A stretch of 64,000 bases of DNA from Hydractinia symbiolongicarpus (Eukaryota > Cnidaria > Hydrozoa > Anthoathecata > Hydractiniidae), in NCBI RefSeq assembly GCF_029227915.1, contig NC_079878.1, positions 7,936,001 through 8,000,000 on the forward strand, written 5' to 3'. Shown here piece by piece: positions 23,101 through 35,740 of this stretch. How positions within the stretch are numbered: position 1 is the stretch's first letter; each line of letters opens with the position of its first letter. The notes under the pieces were generated by a model that did not search any database, was not told where the DNA came from, and was given only the letters and a program-made list of their open reading frames with translations. Position numbers and translations under genes: made by a program.

Positions 23101-26100
23101 TAGCTTGTGTGTATTTTACAGACCAGATTGAAAACGCCTTAAAAGCATCAATATCCTTTGAATTATAGCTGAAGGCTATTAACATGAGCCTGTGCCCACA
23201 ATAAAGAATACTAAAATATATGGAGGTAAGATAAACCTTAACATGATCATACGATTTACATTTGATACTGGTCTGTAAAATATGTATTCATCAGAAAATT
23301 TAAATACAACTGACATACTTCAAACATCTATAAACTGATTCAATTTCAAGCAATTTGCACTAGTGGTTTGTGAATTACACTTTTAGTAATTTACTTTTTA
23401 AAATCTATAAATAAATTTTAAAATCTAACAAATCGCTAATATCTTGTGATGAAAACATCAAACTTTCCATAACTAAAGTATACATGTGATTGATTCAAGA
23501 GAAAGAAATTTTACACTTCGCAGGTAATCAGGTAAAATCCAAAACTGTGACGTCATCGCTAACTAGTAATATACCTAAATGCGTTAGCTATTTTAAGATC
23601 CAGCCAATTTATCAAGAAACTAGTTTTACCAGAAATGTGCTTTTATTCTGAAAAATAAAGTAGACTCAAGATAAAAAGGTTGATTGTTATAGCCCTGTAA
23701 AAGGTGTCATTGTTATAGCCCTGTAAAAGGGCCCTGAAAACTCATAAACTGGCAAAACATTGTAAAACTTGTTTTTTGCTTCAAAAATATAGACAAAGTT
23801 CTTACAAGAATAATTGTTTTTATGAACCACTGTTGGGCGTTTCCACTATAGAGGTTAGTTCTAGAGAATACAAAATTGGGACCGTGCCCACTATTAAGTT
23901 TTTGCTACGTTGAAGTTTTGTTGAAACTTCATCAGATCCTGTCCGCTATGAAGAAACTATAAGGTTTCACTGTGTCAGGGTTTGAAAACATACCACAATT
24001 AATTTAAAAAACACTTTTAGCATGTTTTTACTTACTAAAGCCATATCTCCAGTTTCAAAATACGCAATCGCCATTTTCTCCAACACCCAACACGTAGACA
24101 TTTGATGCAGAGGAAGACTTTCAAACACCTCGATGGCTTTCTGACAATTATAAGTGCTCAACAAATGGTATGCTTTACCAATGTCTTTTAACAAAGTCAT
24201 GAGACCGTCTACAAAACAACACATGTTGCACATAAAATCTAAATTGCCAAACTTGTACGGACAATAAAAGTTTGAAACTCTCATTCCCCTTGCCTGAAGA
24301 AACCTCTTAACTTAACTCATGAAAATATGAGAAAAAGTTTCTTTTAAGTGTGCAATATTGTACTATATGTGTGTGATGTTGTGCTGTATGTGTGCGATGT
24401 TGTGCTGTATGCGTGCAATGTTGTGATGTATGTGTGCGATGTTGATCTGTTTTTGTGCCATTTTGTGCTATATGTGTCAGCACGAGAATTCGCATCAAGA
24501 AAGAAAGGCAAAACGTGTGTTCAAAATAAATTACTGCATAGCTAAATAAATCAGCCAGGTAAAAATTTATCGATTTTTATAAACGCTGAAACGTTGGTGC
24601 TTGGGCGTTTATAAAAAAATTCACGGTATATGCCCAATATGGTTTTTACACTGTTGTTTTCATTACATACAAATAAAATGTGAGAGAAAGTCATTAATCT
24701 GGTAAATATACATCTGTCCCTACCCAAACAGGGTATACCATGTTGGTGCAACTAACCCAACCAGGGTATACCATGTTGGTGAAACTAACCCTACCAATGT
24801 ACACATATAGTAACAATAGACTACTGGGGCATCTAATCATACAAATACAAAATCAAAAACTAAGTACCAGCGCTTTGTTGTATTGGCGATAGCAATATCG
24901 AAGGTTTCGCATCTTTTTCTAGTAGATCATCAGTACTTTCTTGTTTTTGTTGCGTTGTTGTTTGGATTATATTCTGTGTGGTAGGCGTTAAAGGATGTGT
25001 ACTGATACTGCTTCTATTGATTCGAGACTGCAACAACAAAATATGTAAATAATAATATAATTAATGTAAATAAAATATAACATAATACTATTATATGGTG
25101 TAAAACACAAAAATTCATCCACCTAGCAGAAAATCTTTTCGAAATTCGCCTCTCGCTACACACAGCTACCGTTTACAATGTAGGCTAGTCGTTAGCCTGG
25201 GGAGGTTTTCCTCAAATTCATGTTTTGGTCCTCCTTGGATTTTCAGCCGTGGTACATATCCCAAGCAATGTGATTTTTTCCATCCTTAGCACAAAGTAGC
25301 GATATGGCTACCATTTTGGATTTAGTCCTCAGATAATTGCTCATTGTGGATAAATTAGCAATCTGGCTACAATTTTAACAGAGTCAATGGGTGTTATTAG
25401 AGATATATCTTTTTTTAGCCTAGTTAACTAAAGCTTCCATCGAGGATATCTAATTCAGTTTCTCTCGGACGAAAGCTTAGAAGCAATCAATTGTCAGACC
25501 AAATCCCTAAAATTCAAATCCACCTCACACCAAACCCTAAATTTCAATCAACCAATAAGCACGAAGCTGATCTGGTCAAATGCTACCCTCCTAAATAATA
25601 CAAGAATTAATTATATTTATTCAGGTGAGTAAAACCATTTTCACTTAAAACAAAAGATTTTCCACTATTGACCATGCGAGCAAAGAACAACGAAAAACCC
25701 TTTAAAACCAAGCATAACTTTCTCCACTTTAACTATACAAATTTTCTGGTGGTAAGAAAAATTTTACTGGGTCTTCTGGCTAAATTTTTTTAAGATTAAA
25801 TTTAAGACTTAAAGTATTCAGAAAATTGCTTTACCTTCGTTTTTCTGCCTGTGCTGGTTGGAGATTTTCCATTCAGAGCAAAATGAACTTTTGGAGTTTT
25901 CTTTACATCCTGTGAAGACAAAAACAACAGCAGTAGCTTAAATGAATAATTTGGAAGGTATAGAAAAGATTCTCAGGATCCAAGCATGTAAGGATAGACA
26001 TGTACTAAGTCTAAAAATTTAAGATTGTTAAAAGAACTAGTGTAAAAGACGAGTGAAATACAGGTGGTTACAAGAATAAAACTTTAAGGTTTACTATAAT

Positions 26101-29100
26101 ACATAATTGTTAGTTTACATTTTTACCACGCAGAAGACAAATAATTCAGGTCATGCCAGTTTTAGAAAATAACTATTAGTAAAACTCATTTTAACTTTTA
26201 ATTTAAATTACCCTTATTAAGCAGCAGATGATATCAAAAAGATAAATACGTCAACAATGGCACTAACATAAACCTAACTCATCAAGTTCACATTAGTTTA
26301 TGCAATATCGTGTTTACTTTCAAATTTCAACATTTCGAGAGACATCAGAAGAGCAAACTATTCATGCCGGGTGGATAAATCAAATAATTAAAAAAGGTAA
26401 AATTACCCTTAATGTGGAAGTGTTGGTGCCAAAAAGTCGACTGCTTCTCCTTAAGCCAGTAAAACTTGTATCTTTCACATCACTAGCAGGTGATTGTCGG
26501 TTTAATGCAGGAGAAGTACTGTGTATTCCAGAGAGACTGTAAGATGATTGCCTTGTAAGCGTATTTTCTGATTTTTTAATTCCAGTCTAAAATGAACACA
26601 AAGTTAACAGGTTCCTTTAAAAGAAAGTAAATAGTGTCAAAACATAAAACTGGTAATAAAAGCAGGATTTTGTTTTAAAATATATTTCTATATTTAAAAT
26701 TTTCTTAGATAGTCAAGGCGCCAGAATATTATGAAAGGTTTTTCTGAACCTTTGGTTATTGTGGCCATTAATTGCTCCATAATGCCAACATCGCAGAAAC
26801 TGCAACTTGCATATTTTTAATGCTGTCTACGAGGCCTACACATGTGCATTTTAGTAAAACTGTTGGAGTCTGTCATTTGAGGAGTATTCATCAGGCGATG
26901 CTGTTTGGCAATTTCGAACAACTGTAGATCTACAAAATGATGGTTTAACACGCATTGAGAATGCAGAATGAAAACGTTGGAATGCTCCATTACTATTTGG
27001 TTATCGTATCTGTATTTTTAATGCTTATCTTCATTGCTTCACTCACTATTGAGAAATTCTTAGTACTAGAATTTCAAAAAATACAAAAAATAGTGTTACC
27101 TTCCTAGTTGGTATTTTCACAGGTGCTTTCATAGGTACTGTTGCAAGATTAGAAACTGGTGGCGTGATGAACATGGGGGAGCTACCTAGATCTGCAACAG
27201 GAGAATCGACAGGAAGTAATCCAAAACTAAATTTAAAAAAATGGGAAGAATAAAATTAAGCTGCCGATATCTTATTTAGGGTGACTAGTTAATTTTTTGA
27301 TTGACACAATAAAGGGGTCAAAATATTTCAATATTTTCAATATTTTTCAGTATGAGTGATTTGCCTTTGACAGAAAATACATAGAATTAAAATTGCATGA
27401 AACATGTATGTGTATATCATAGAAAAATCAATCAACATAACTAAAACATGAATAAGTTGTCTCACCTCGGTGTTAGTGGACTATCTGATGCCTGTGTACC
27501 TAGAATTCTCTGTCTGGCCTTACCAACACCACGATTTGTTCTGGTAACTGGTGGTGGAGGTGGCATATCGATATCTAATGAATTTCGAGACCCATTAGTT
27601 GAAGATAGGTCTTGTTGTGGTTTGCTGATCACTGTCGACGTTAATAGTGGTGCATGCTTTGCAGGATCCATGTTCTCAGAAGATGATCGGTCGTAACTGC
27701 TGATGGATCCAAGGGAAGAGAGTTCTGGCCGAGGAGCAGAGAAAAAATAAGGATATGGTTGCTGTTGCTGTGGTATTTTTGATGAACTTGATGTCTTGAA
27801 GTAGTCAAGTGGATCAATTTTTTCTCCTAAAACATAAACTCATATCAATAAACTTGGAATCTCATAAAATCAGAAATACAAATAACAATGTTATGACAGT
27901 CGTAACATTTCCTACCAATTTGACACAAATGTTCAAATGAACTCCACAAAAAAGGATTGCATTTTAAACTTTGTTTATAGCATTCCACAGCTTTTGAAGT
28001 TTGTCCAGATTTTCTATAAGAAAAAAAGCAGAAAACATAACATATTAGAAAAGTTGCCCATACTATTTAGTAGCTGAGCTATCCGTCTGATAGTGAGATG
28101 ATTTTGAAATTGCCTTTTCTTTCACTACAGGATCGAGCCCAGTTGGTGGTTCAAGTCCACCAGGACAAGCCTTCACTACCGCCAATCACGACCACCTACC
28201 AAGCCGCGTGTTTCGGTAACATTACCTTCATCAGGCCATATACATTTATTTTTCTGGGTACAGTATTATACATTATACAATTTATAGAACAGTAGTAGAG
28301 CAGTACAATTAATAGAACAGTAATAGAACAACAGTAGTAGAATACAGTACAAGGCATATATACATTATACAATTTTCAGAAGTATTAGTATATATATAAT
28401 ATCTATTTATCTATCACTTGTATTGGTTATACTTTACTGACTGGTAGCCTTGTGGTAGAGCGTTCGCTTTCAGTGCAGGAAGTCTTATGTTCAAACCCCA
28501 ACCAGGTCATGCCAGAGACCATACAACTGTGAATCTATACTTTCTGCTTAGTGCTCATTATAAGAAAGGATTGATTCTTAGGCAGTTTAGTTAAACGATT
28601 GTTGTGCTTGCATGACATTTGCAGCTCAAATGGGAGATTTAAATTGCACTAAGAACCCCTTTGCAGTACCCTCATTGATAGCAGTACCAAAAGGAACTGT
28701 ACAGACTATCCTGGGTAAATAATTTTAATAATAATAATAAAGGTTATAATGTGTTACCTGTAGACATTCCCAAGCAACTGTAATGTGACTCCTGCGATTG
28801 GTCCATAATCAGATTTTATAGTTGCAACAGAATGGACTGTTGTTGTATTTTTATTTCCCACTAGAATAACTTCAGCCTCCGACAGTCTAAAAAGAATAAG
28901 ATCTACTCAAGCTTTGTTTTCGTAGTATGCAATAAGGAAATATTAAACTTTAAATGTGTATAGTAGTTTTATGTTGACACCTTTTTACACACACACACGC
29001 ACATTAATATTTTTCAAACATACACAAACTGCCATCCTTTCAAAGGTTTTCATTTTAAGGTTTTTTTCTGTAGGTGCAATGTAAAATCGTTAAGTCAGAA

Positions 29101-30712
29101 TTTAAGTAGAAAAAATACAATTAACTACACAAATATATACTTTAAAAATAAACACTATATTGCATAAGTTGGTAGACCAATCATTTATCATCATAATAAT
29201 AATTTTGCAAAGCAAGTCAATAAGAACAGCTGTCAAACATTTCCTGATAGTTATTATTTGAAGTATGATCTTTAAATTGACTTGTTACAGACACTATCCA
29301 TACCAAGTTTGATGACACAAAAACGTATAAAAAGCCATAAAACTAGTGTATTTTTCCTAAAAATCTAACATAAAGGTATTCCCTTTATATTGAGAATGCA
29401 TTAAATCAGTCAAATTTCAATTGCTTTATTTTAAAATTATTATAATTTGTATTTTCATAGCAAAACCCTTGCAACTGAACTTAATGTTTAATTAGAGCAT
29501 CATACAGTATATGCGTTACTTTCCCTTGATTATTTAAATACAATTTGGGCAGGATTATTTTGTTGAATTAAAGACTTTGTTGTTTTACAATTTATGCTAC
29601 AAGCAAGTAAAAATCCCATTTTCTTAGCTGTATATTTGTAGGAATAACTTTGTATATTTGTAGGAATAACTTTGAAGACACAGCAAAATTTCTGCCGCCC
29701 AGTCAATCACTCAAAGTAATTTTTTAATATTCTCCTTATGCTTCACATTGCACGAGACCCACGGTTTGCCTAGCAGATAAATTTGCCTTGTCAGTATCCA
29801 AAATAGTTAAATAGTATTTAACCTTAACTGGAAACTTACTTATTCAGAATGTAGCAAGATGTTGCAAACAAAAACTTATTGTTGATGTTTATATGAGAAT
29901 GCTTCTTCAACAGATTGTAAGTACGACTCGTATGTCCTGCTCTGTGGTAGCATGTTGCCAGCAAATGAAGCACTTCTTCATTACGAACTATTGAAATAAG
30001 GATAAACTTTAACAGTGAAAACAGTCTTAGGGACAACTGCTCTGAATAAAACATAAATGTTAAAAATCGAAAAAATCAAGGAACATTTTATAAAAACATT
30101 TGGACACTAACATTACTGAGGAAATATTGGTATTATTGTTAAATTACTGCGTAGAATTAAGCTGGATACACCACAAGTGAACTCCACTGCAGCACATGTG
30201 CTAACAATGCATACAGTCATATCCATTGTTACAAAAAGTTTATTTCTCTGGCAGCAAGTATCAGGTTTTTACAGATTCATGTCAAACTTCAAGTTCCATA
30301 TAGGGAGAGTTCTACAGATATTAATATTTTTTCAGGCAATATTATGGCTCCTTATTATTACCTTACTACGCTCCAAAATCATTATTATTCAAGAGGATGC
30401 AGAATTTTTCGTTTTGCTTATACAAAATATCACACAAAAGAAAAGTATAATCACAACTAACCTTCAGCATACAAGCGCTCAGCAAGAAATATCGCATCAG
30501 TAAAGCAGTAGGCATTCAATGCATGCCATATGGCTGCCTATAACATAGAAAGTGATTACAAAGTCCCAAGAACAAACTTGTGAAAGCAGCCTCCACATGA
30601 AAGTTGCATTGAATGCATTAAACTATTGTTCATGTGGTATGGCCACTTTTTTTCATACCAGAATACAAAATCATAACAAAAATTGTACCTTAACCGGCTC
30701 TTGTGCAACCAT
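20103..30712 (-). CDS. CDC27: Anaphase-promoting complex subunit CDC27 (APC3), complete
   Basis: Nineteen coding exons join in frame to 809 residues (human about 824): 30712-30689, 30537-30462, 29987-29840, 28886-28758, 28013-27916, 27826-27466, 27226-27100, 26586-26407, 25909-25835, 25027-24868, 24208-24036, 22910-22856, 22768-22668, 22592-22512, 22260-22133, 21523-21406, 21241-21113, 20915-20841, 20294-20103. Every junction is GT-AG and phase-consistent. The start MVAQEPVKAAIWHALN matches the family N-terminus. N-terminal TPRs include YAEVRNEEVLHLLATCYHRAG. A Ser/Pro-rich middle (SPLTPSFGLLP; RRSSRLFG) carries candidate CDK sites. The C-terminal TPR superhelix (AWCAMANCFSLQKEHDLAIKF, HYNAWYGIGMIHYKQEKY) is intact. 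As a core APC/C subunit it binds the IR tails of CDC20/CDH1 and APC10 during mitotic cyclin and securin ubiquitylation. The acidic tail ends VEESS. Confidence 0.96.
21680..22091. mobile_element. Tigger/pogo-like MITE in a CDC27 intron
   Basis: The left end CAGTCAACTCTCTC and right end, reverse complemented, CAGTTATCTCTCTC are flanked by TA on both sides (21678-21679 and 22092-22093), as pogo-type transposition requires. The interior repeats TTCGAATTAGAGA-like motifs, as in Tigger ends. It is 412 bp and non-coding, and lies between CDC27 exons 15 and 16. Confidence 0.75.
22911..24035. other. Long CDC27 intron without other features
   Basis: AT-rich. A GTTATAGCCCTGTAAAAGG unit is duplicated in tandem near 23686-23730. 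No nested gene is seen. Confidence 0.5.
24350..24475. repeat. Minisatellite, about 20-bp unit, in a CDC27 intron
   Basis: Five or six imperfect units of the form TGTGTGCGATGTTGTGCTGTA. Open frames on both strands here are by-products of the repeat. Confidence 0.8.
24722..24800. repeat. Tandem duplication of about 38 bp in a CDC27 intron
   Basis: CAGGGTATACCATGTTGGTG followed by (C/A)AACTAACCC occurs twice in succession. Confidence 0.75.
25028..25834. other. CDC27 intron without other features
   Basis: Nothing recognised. Other CDC27 introns longer than 300 bp (20295-20840, 26587-27099 and 28887-29839) likewise show no gene. Confidence 0.45.
28441..28740 (+). repeat. tRNA-derived SINE, family D, with TAA tail
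   Basis: The head reads TAGCCTTGTGGTAGAGCGTT (A box), with GTTCAAACCCC as B box 35 bp on. A roughly 230-bp body follows and ends in (TAA)n at about 28722-28738. The tail resembles that of the CR1-like element at 17466-17490, so LINE-driven mobilisation is plausible. It lies in a CDC27 intron. Confidence 0.75.
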
Positions 30713-32053
30713 TTTTGCATATGCTTTATTTTTACAACACTGTATACATACACCATATGCCTTAATTTAACATGTCTAAAATAAATTAAGGACATGTTAA
30801 TACAGGTTCTTCACTTCTCAAATATGTCTAAGGCATTCAGCTATTGCTGATATTTTATGCAGTTTATTGATTAAAATTTAGGCAGCTATAAGTTTGTGAG
30901 AGATTAAATTTAGTGATAAATAACCTTAGCCATAACTAGTCATAATTTCCAATAGGGTTGTCCTTAAAATTTTTTTCATTTGTCATTTTCCTACCGACCT
31001 TTGTAATTTCTTGCCCAACACAAAAACATTCTTTCCCAGTATTTCGACGATTTCCGACCCAAACGCAGTTAAATTATCGGCTTAAGTTATTTTTCCATTA
31101 AGTATGAGTACAGTTAAATAAAAATATAGCTAATCGCTAAGCAAATGAATAATCAAAACAACAGGCTCTCAAGAAGTCCAAAGTAGACAGTAAAATTATT
31201 TTTTTTTGTCTGACGAAAACCGACTGACCCTGGAACAAAACTACGAGTCGGAAAACAGCAAACCAACAATTAATTAAGGACGGCCTAGGTGTATATTTAT
31301 ACTTATTGACATTTCTCTTATTTCAGGTCATATAGCGATAACCCATCAAAACTGAAAAATATCACTATACTAGTTTGTGATCAAATTCCCTGAAATTGTT
31401 ATTTATTTATACCTCAAAAAAAGAAATTCTTTACTAATTTACTCTTGTTGAATATTATCATTGCTGCATATTTCGATTTGTCATACAAACCACTAGGAAA
31501 AGTTAGCTGAAAGTTAAGAGTTCTGCTGATTTTTATTGGTTTTTCCTTGTTTTGGGTGATTTGTGGTTTTATCATATTAGTTTAGTTTTTTGAGTTGATA
31601 TGTGAATGTCATCTTGAACTAAAAAAATATTATTCAATTTGTTACCCCAATGTGGCACAAAAAAAGACAATTTAAATACTCATCTATAAAGGCTATGATA
31701 CTCAGTTTTTTTTTCAGGGTAGTCATTATGGTCTAAAGAAAAACATGCTGTTTATGTGGTAAAATTTACACATTTGCAAAGTGTACCTTTACCATTTTTA
31801 CACTTTTCATCAAATCTACTCAAGCTTCCTTCCTATTTACGATATATATTCATAAGAGAATGCAGCTTCTTTGTGTGCCCATAATAAATCAAGTAATCAT
31901 TCTTTACATCTTGGACCCAAGGATATTAGGCTTAGATAGTCCATGTAACTTTTTTCTAATGTCCTCCAGCCAATTGTATAATAATTATTTTTAACTATTG
32001 TATATATTTGTTATAAGACTGAAAATACATGTGTTTTATCTTTATCTTATTTT
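30713..32053. other. Intergenic stretch upstream of CDC27
   Basis: It should include the CDC27 promoter and 5' UTR. No discrete element is recognised. There is no protein-coding support. Confidence 0.4.
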
Positions 32054-32404
32054 GGCACCGTAGATTAGTGGTTATAGCTCTCGTACTCTGTGCGGGAGAC
32101 CAGGGCTTGATACCTCTTGACAGCGATTCAAAATGGGCGAGTGAATGTTACCATAGCCCCGGGTTAACCCAAGCCATGTGAGGGAAATTGGGGAGATGGC
32201 TCCATGTGTGGGTCGTTGGATGATGCCGGGGGAGTTGTCTAGTAGGGCGTGGGCCCTAATAGGGTCTGCGTATAGCTCAAAATGAGCATTAATACTCTAG
32301 GACTCTCCATCTAAGCCATGGTTCCTCCTGGAAGTAATAGACAGGGTATATCCCTCGATATTAGTGAAACTAGCCATGCAAAATATGCACATCTATCTAT
32401 CTAT
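32054..32404 (+). repeat. tRNA-derived SINE, family A (full length)
   Basis: Head GGCACCGTAGATTAGTGGTT (A box), GGGCTTGATACC in place of the B box, then a body identical in order to the 4078-4425 copy in inverse orientation. It ends TGCACATCTATCTATC. Blocks such as CCCGGGTTAACCCAAGCC and GGGTATATCCCTCGATA are shared. Confidence 0.85.
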
Positions 32405-32954
32405 AATTTGCTCAATAAATATATCATTAACAAAATGTCTTTTTTCCAGTTTTCCAGCTAGCCAGGTCAACTGAACTGAAAGTGCTGTTTTGCCTTTCAG
32501 AAATAATTTTGGCAAGTTCGGAAAATAGGGGAAGTTTGGACACGTTAGAAAATTAAGCATTAAACAATACAGAAGAAAGAGCACCAGAATAGACCAGAAT
32601 AGCAGCACACTCAGAAACACACAACCGGCGTTTTAGGCCTCTCCATTTTTGTGATAGGCGGCGTGAACTTTATTTAAGACCAGGTAAATAGGAAAAGGGG
32701 GTGAATAACACACACGAGTTCTACACGCATATTTGTTCAAAATAAATGAACCTAATTATGATCGATATTTATTTTAATAAAGCCTTTGAGTCTTTTAGTT
32801 CACTCCAAAAGGTGAAGAAATAGCAGAAAAGTACCAAATCCTAAACTGTAGTGTGGTATATGTCAGTGACATAGAGTCAGAACCACCTCAGAAGATTAAT
32901 GCTGACACTGCAAAACAATGCTGAACCGCGTAATAATCACCGCACTTTCCAGTG
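32405..32954. other. Non-coding flank of the large transposon
   Basis: Nothing recognised. It ends in the left copy of the GAACAC target duplication (32955-32960). Confidence 0.4.
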
Positions 32955-32960
32955 GAACAC

Positions 32961-33110
32961 TACGATGGCCCACAAGGGTCACAGTGCGAGAATTTTTTAT
33001 ACACTGCGCGAGAATTCTAAAATGTGCGAGAATTTTCTGCTACACTGCGCGAGAAATCTAACTGTTGTGCGCGAGAATTTCGAAACTGTGCGCGAGAATT
33101 TATATTTGTG
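32961..33110 (+). repeat. Left terminal inverted repeat and subterminal motif array
   Basis: A 94-bp TIR is followed by further motif copies. Six GCGAGAA(T/A)-type copies occur at roughly 22-bp intervals, most as TGCGCGAGAATT. They are likely transposase-binding sites. Confidence 0.88.
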
Positions 33111-33949
33111 TTAGAAAGATTCTTATGAAAATCAAATTTATGCTATTTTTACAGACCTTGGTCTGAAGTTTATCTGCAGTATCCTGGAACCGAGGTTGAA
33201 CTCCACCACAGCGCCTCCCATACCATTTATGGAGGACTTATTTAGGTATCTCGGGGTGAGAGCAAAGTTGTTCTGTTTGTTTTCCAAATTCAAAATGGAT
33301 TCTGTACTCAGACGTTTAGTGAGGGAACAAGTTAAGGAAGAAGTCAGGAAAGAGGTGAAAGAAGAAATTGAAAGAAGTATTTTGTCAAAACAAGACCAAG
33401 ACCAAGCTTGTAATGGAGAATCCAGTGATATCAAGAACGAACAGAAGAGACATGGAAACATCACTACCAGATTGAACACTTTGTTGACAAAGATAACCAA
33501 AAAAAGGCTTAGGTAAAGCTAGCCGTACCTAACAGCCGTACCTAAGCCGTACCTTAGCCGTACGTAACTACACTTTTCTTTTTAAGGTGAGGTAATGTAT
33601 TTTAATGGAAAAAACTGAGCTAATCGTAGTGGTAAATTTGTTGTGTCACTGAATTTCTGTTTCTCAATCGCCAATGAACCCGCAAAATACGAAAAATGTT
33701 AACGAAACATCTTGCTCTAATATAAACCAAACGGGGGAGAGCGCGGGAAGGTGATTCCCAAATCGACAAATTAAGTACGGCTGGCAATAAAAAGGTGGTT
33801 AGTACGAGCGGTGAACTTCAATGCGACTTATCAAGTAAAGTAAAATAAAGGGGATAGGTAAGGAAAAGAGAGGAAAAATATGAAAATTATAAGACAACAT
33901 ATATTTTACGGTTGGGTCCTATCATATAAAAAACAACTTTAAAGGCTAA

Positions 33950-34830
33950 AATATGTACAATAAAAACGAAATTAAGTTAAGTACGGCTAGCTAAAATAAG
34001 GTACGGCTGGACCATATTAAGGTACGGCTAGGTCCTATCGTATAAGAAACATCTTCAAATGCTAAAATTGTTCAATAAAAACGAAATTAGGTTAGGTACG
34101 GCTAACTAAAATAAGGTACGGCTGGAAAATATTAAGGTACGGCTAGGTTCTATCGTATAAAAAACATCTTCAAATGCTAAAATATGTTCCATAAAAACGA
34201 AATTAGGTTAGGTACGGCTAGCTAAAATAAGGTACGGCTGGACCATATTAAGGTACGGCTAGGTCCTATCGTATAAGAAACATCTTCAAATGCTAAAATA
34301 TGTACATTAAAAACGAAATTAGGTTAGGTACGGCTAGCTAAAATAAGGTACGGCTGGAAAATATTAAGGCACGGCTAGGTCCTATCGTATAAGAAACATC
34401 TTCAAATGCTAAAATATGTGCAATAAAAACGAAATTAAGTTAGGTACGGCTAGCTAAAATAAGGTACGGCTGGACCATATTAAGGTACGGCTAGGTCCTA
34501 TCGTATAAGAAACATCTTCAAATGCTAAAATATGTACATTAAAAACGAAATTAGGTTAGGTACGGCTAGCTAAAATAAGGTACGGCTGGAAAATATTAAG
34601 GCACGGCTAGGTCCTATCGTATAAGAAACATCTTCAAATGCTAAAATATGTGCAATAAAAACGAAATTAAGTTAGGTACGGCTAGCTAAAATAAGGTACG
34701 GCTGGAAAATATTAAGGTACGGCTGGGTCCTATCGTATAAAAAACATCTTCAAATGCTACTAATGTTCCATAAAAACGAAATTAGGTTAGGTACGGCTAC
34801 CATTGCTCGAAATTAAAGTACGGCTGCACA
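33950..34830 (+). repeat. Tandem array of about 116-bp units, left arm of the foldback
   Basis: Each unit has three GGTACGGCT boxes (before AGCTAAAATAA, GGACCATATTAA or GGAAAATATTAA, and AGGTCCTATCGTATAA), then AACATCTTCAAATGCTAAA and AAAAACGAAATTA. Alternate units carry GGACCATA or GGAAAATA, hinting at a two-unit higher-order period. Confidence 0.9.
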
Positions 34831-34933
34831 TCTATTTAAAGTAAAATAAATTGTATAGCTAAAAATATAAAAAATATTACCTAAGAAACAAAATGTTTTA
34901 ACAAATACGAACACGATAATATATAATTATATT

Positions 34934-35248
34934 TTAATAAATATCACTATCAGTGTCAGATTGATTGCTTACATTCTGTAACGTTTCCATTTCTAGGACC
35001 AAATCTGTAACAGATCTATCCGATCTTGATGCAATATATCGAAACGCTAACAACTGTAAAAGAAAGATGTCGATAAAATCAAAGGTCGTAAAGAGTGATT
35101 TAGAGGTAGCTGAGATAGATACAGGCCAGTTCTGTTTAAAGTCAGTCAGTGTGACTCTTAACCCAATTGCCAAACAATTCAAAAAAATACTGGGTAAGAA
35201 CTTGGCCAGGGCTTCCTTCCTTGACGCTGCTAATGACATTCTCTCCAT
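34934..35248 (-). CDS. Unrecognised ORF in the foldback core
   Basis: A 104-codon frame starting MERMSLAASRKEALAKF and ending with an acidic SDTDSDIY. The same frame stays open upstream to about 35360 without another required start. An overlapping plus-strand frame (34965-35342) is also open, so at most one of the two is real. The composition looks protein-like, but I recognise no domain. It may be a remnant of the element's own gene or captured sequence. Confidence 0.3.
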   Translation of the reverse strand: MERMSLAASRKEALAKFLPSIFLNCLAIGLRVTLTDFKQNWPVSISATSKSLFTTFDFIDIFLLQLLAFRYIASRSDRSVTDLVLEMETLQNVSNQSDTDSDIY

Positions 35249-35339
35249 ATTACTTCGATATTGTCGACTTCTGATGATAGTGGCGATGCTTTTATCGAAG
35301 GTTTCATCATTGACTGTTGCACAACAGTTGTTTCTTATA

Positions 35340-35740
35340 TGATAGGTCCCAGCCGTACCTTAATATTGTCCAGCCGTACCTTATTTTGGTTAGCCGTACC
35401 TAACTTAATTTTGTTTTTATTGAACGTTTTTAGCTTTTGAAGTTGTTTCTTATATGATAGGACCCAGCCGTACCTTAATATGGTCCAGCCGTACCTTATT
35501 TTGGCTAGCCGTACCTAACATAATTTCGTTTTTATTGAACATTTGTAGCATTTGAAGTTGTTTCTTATATGATAGGACCCAGCCGTACCTTAATATTTTC
35601 CAGCCGTACCTTATTTTGGCTAGCCGTACCTAACATAATTTCGTTTTTATTGAACGTTTTTAGCATTTGAAATTGTTTCTTATATGATAAGACCCAGCCG
35701 TACCTTAATATTATCTAGCCGTACCTTATTTTGGCAACCG
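35340..35740 (-). repeat. Inverted right-arm array of the same unit
   Basis: About three and a half units of the same repeat in inverse orientation, recognisable by AGCCGTACCTTAATATT, AGCCGTACCTTATTTTGG, AGCCGTACCTAAC and TTATATGATAGGACC. They are more diverged from the left arm than left-arm units are from each other. Confidence 0.88.

Noticed and set aside
24307-24545. Open frames with His/Thr or Cys/Val repeats
   Set aside because: They come from the roughly 20-bp minisatellite in a CDC27 intron, so the repeated residues mirror the DNA repeat.
24350-28330. CRISPR-like spaced repeats
   Set aside because: The repeats are simple minisatellites and SINEs in a eukaryotic intron, with no unique spacers of constant length.
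28441-28512. Possible tRNA gene
   Set aside because: A and B boxes are present but the acceptor and anticodon stems do not close, and a SINE body follows. The other tRNA-like heads in the window were rejected as genes for the same reason.
34965-35342. 125-codon plus-strand ORF in the foldback core
   Set aside because: It is fully antisense to the minus-strand frame, which extends further and looks more protein-like. Both could be chance, so it is not listed as a gene.
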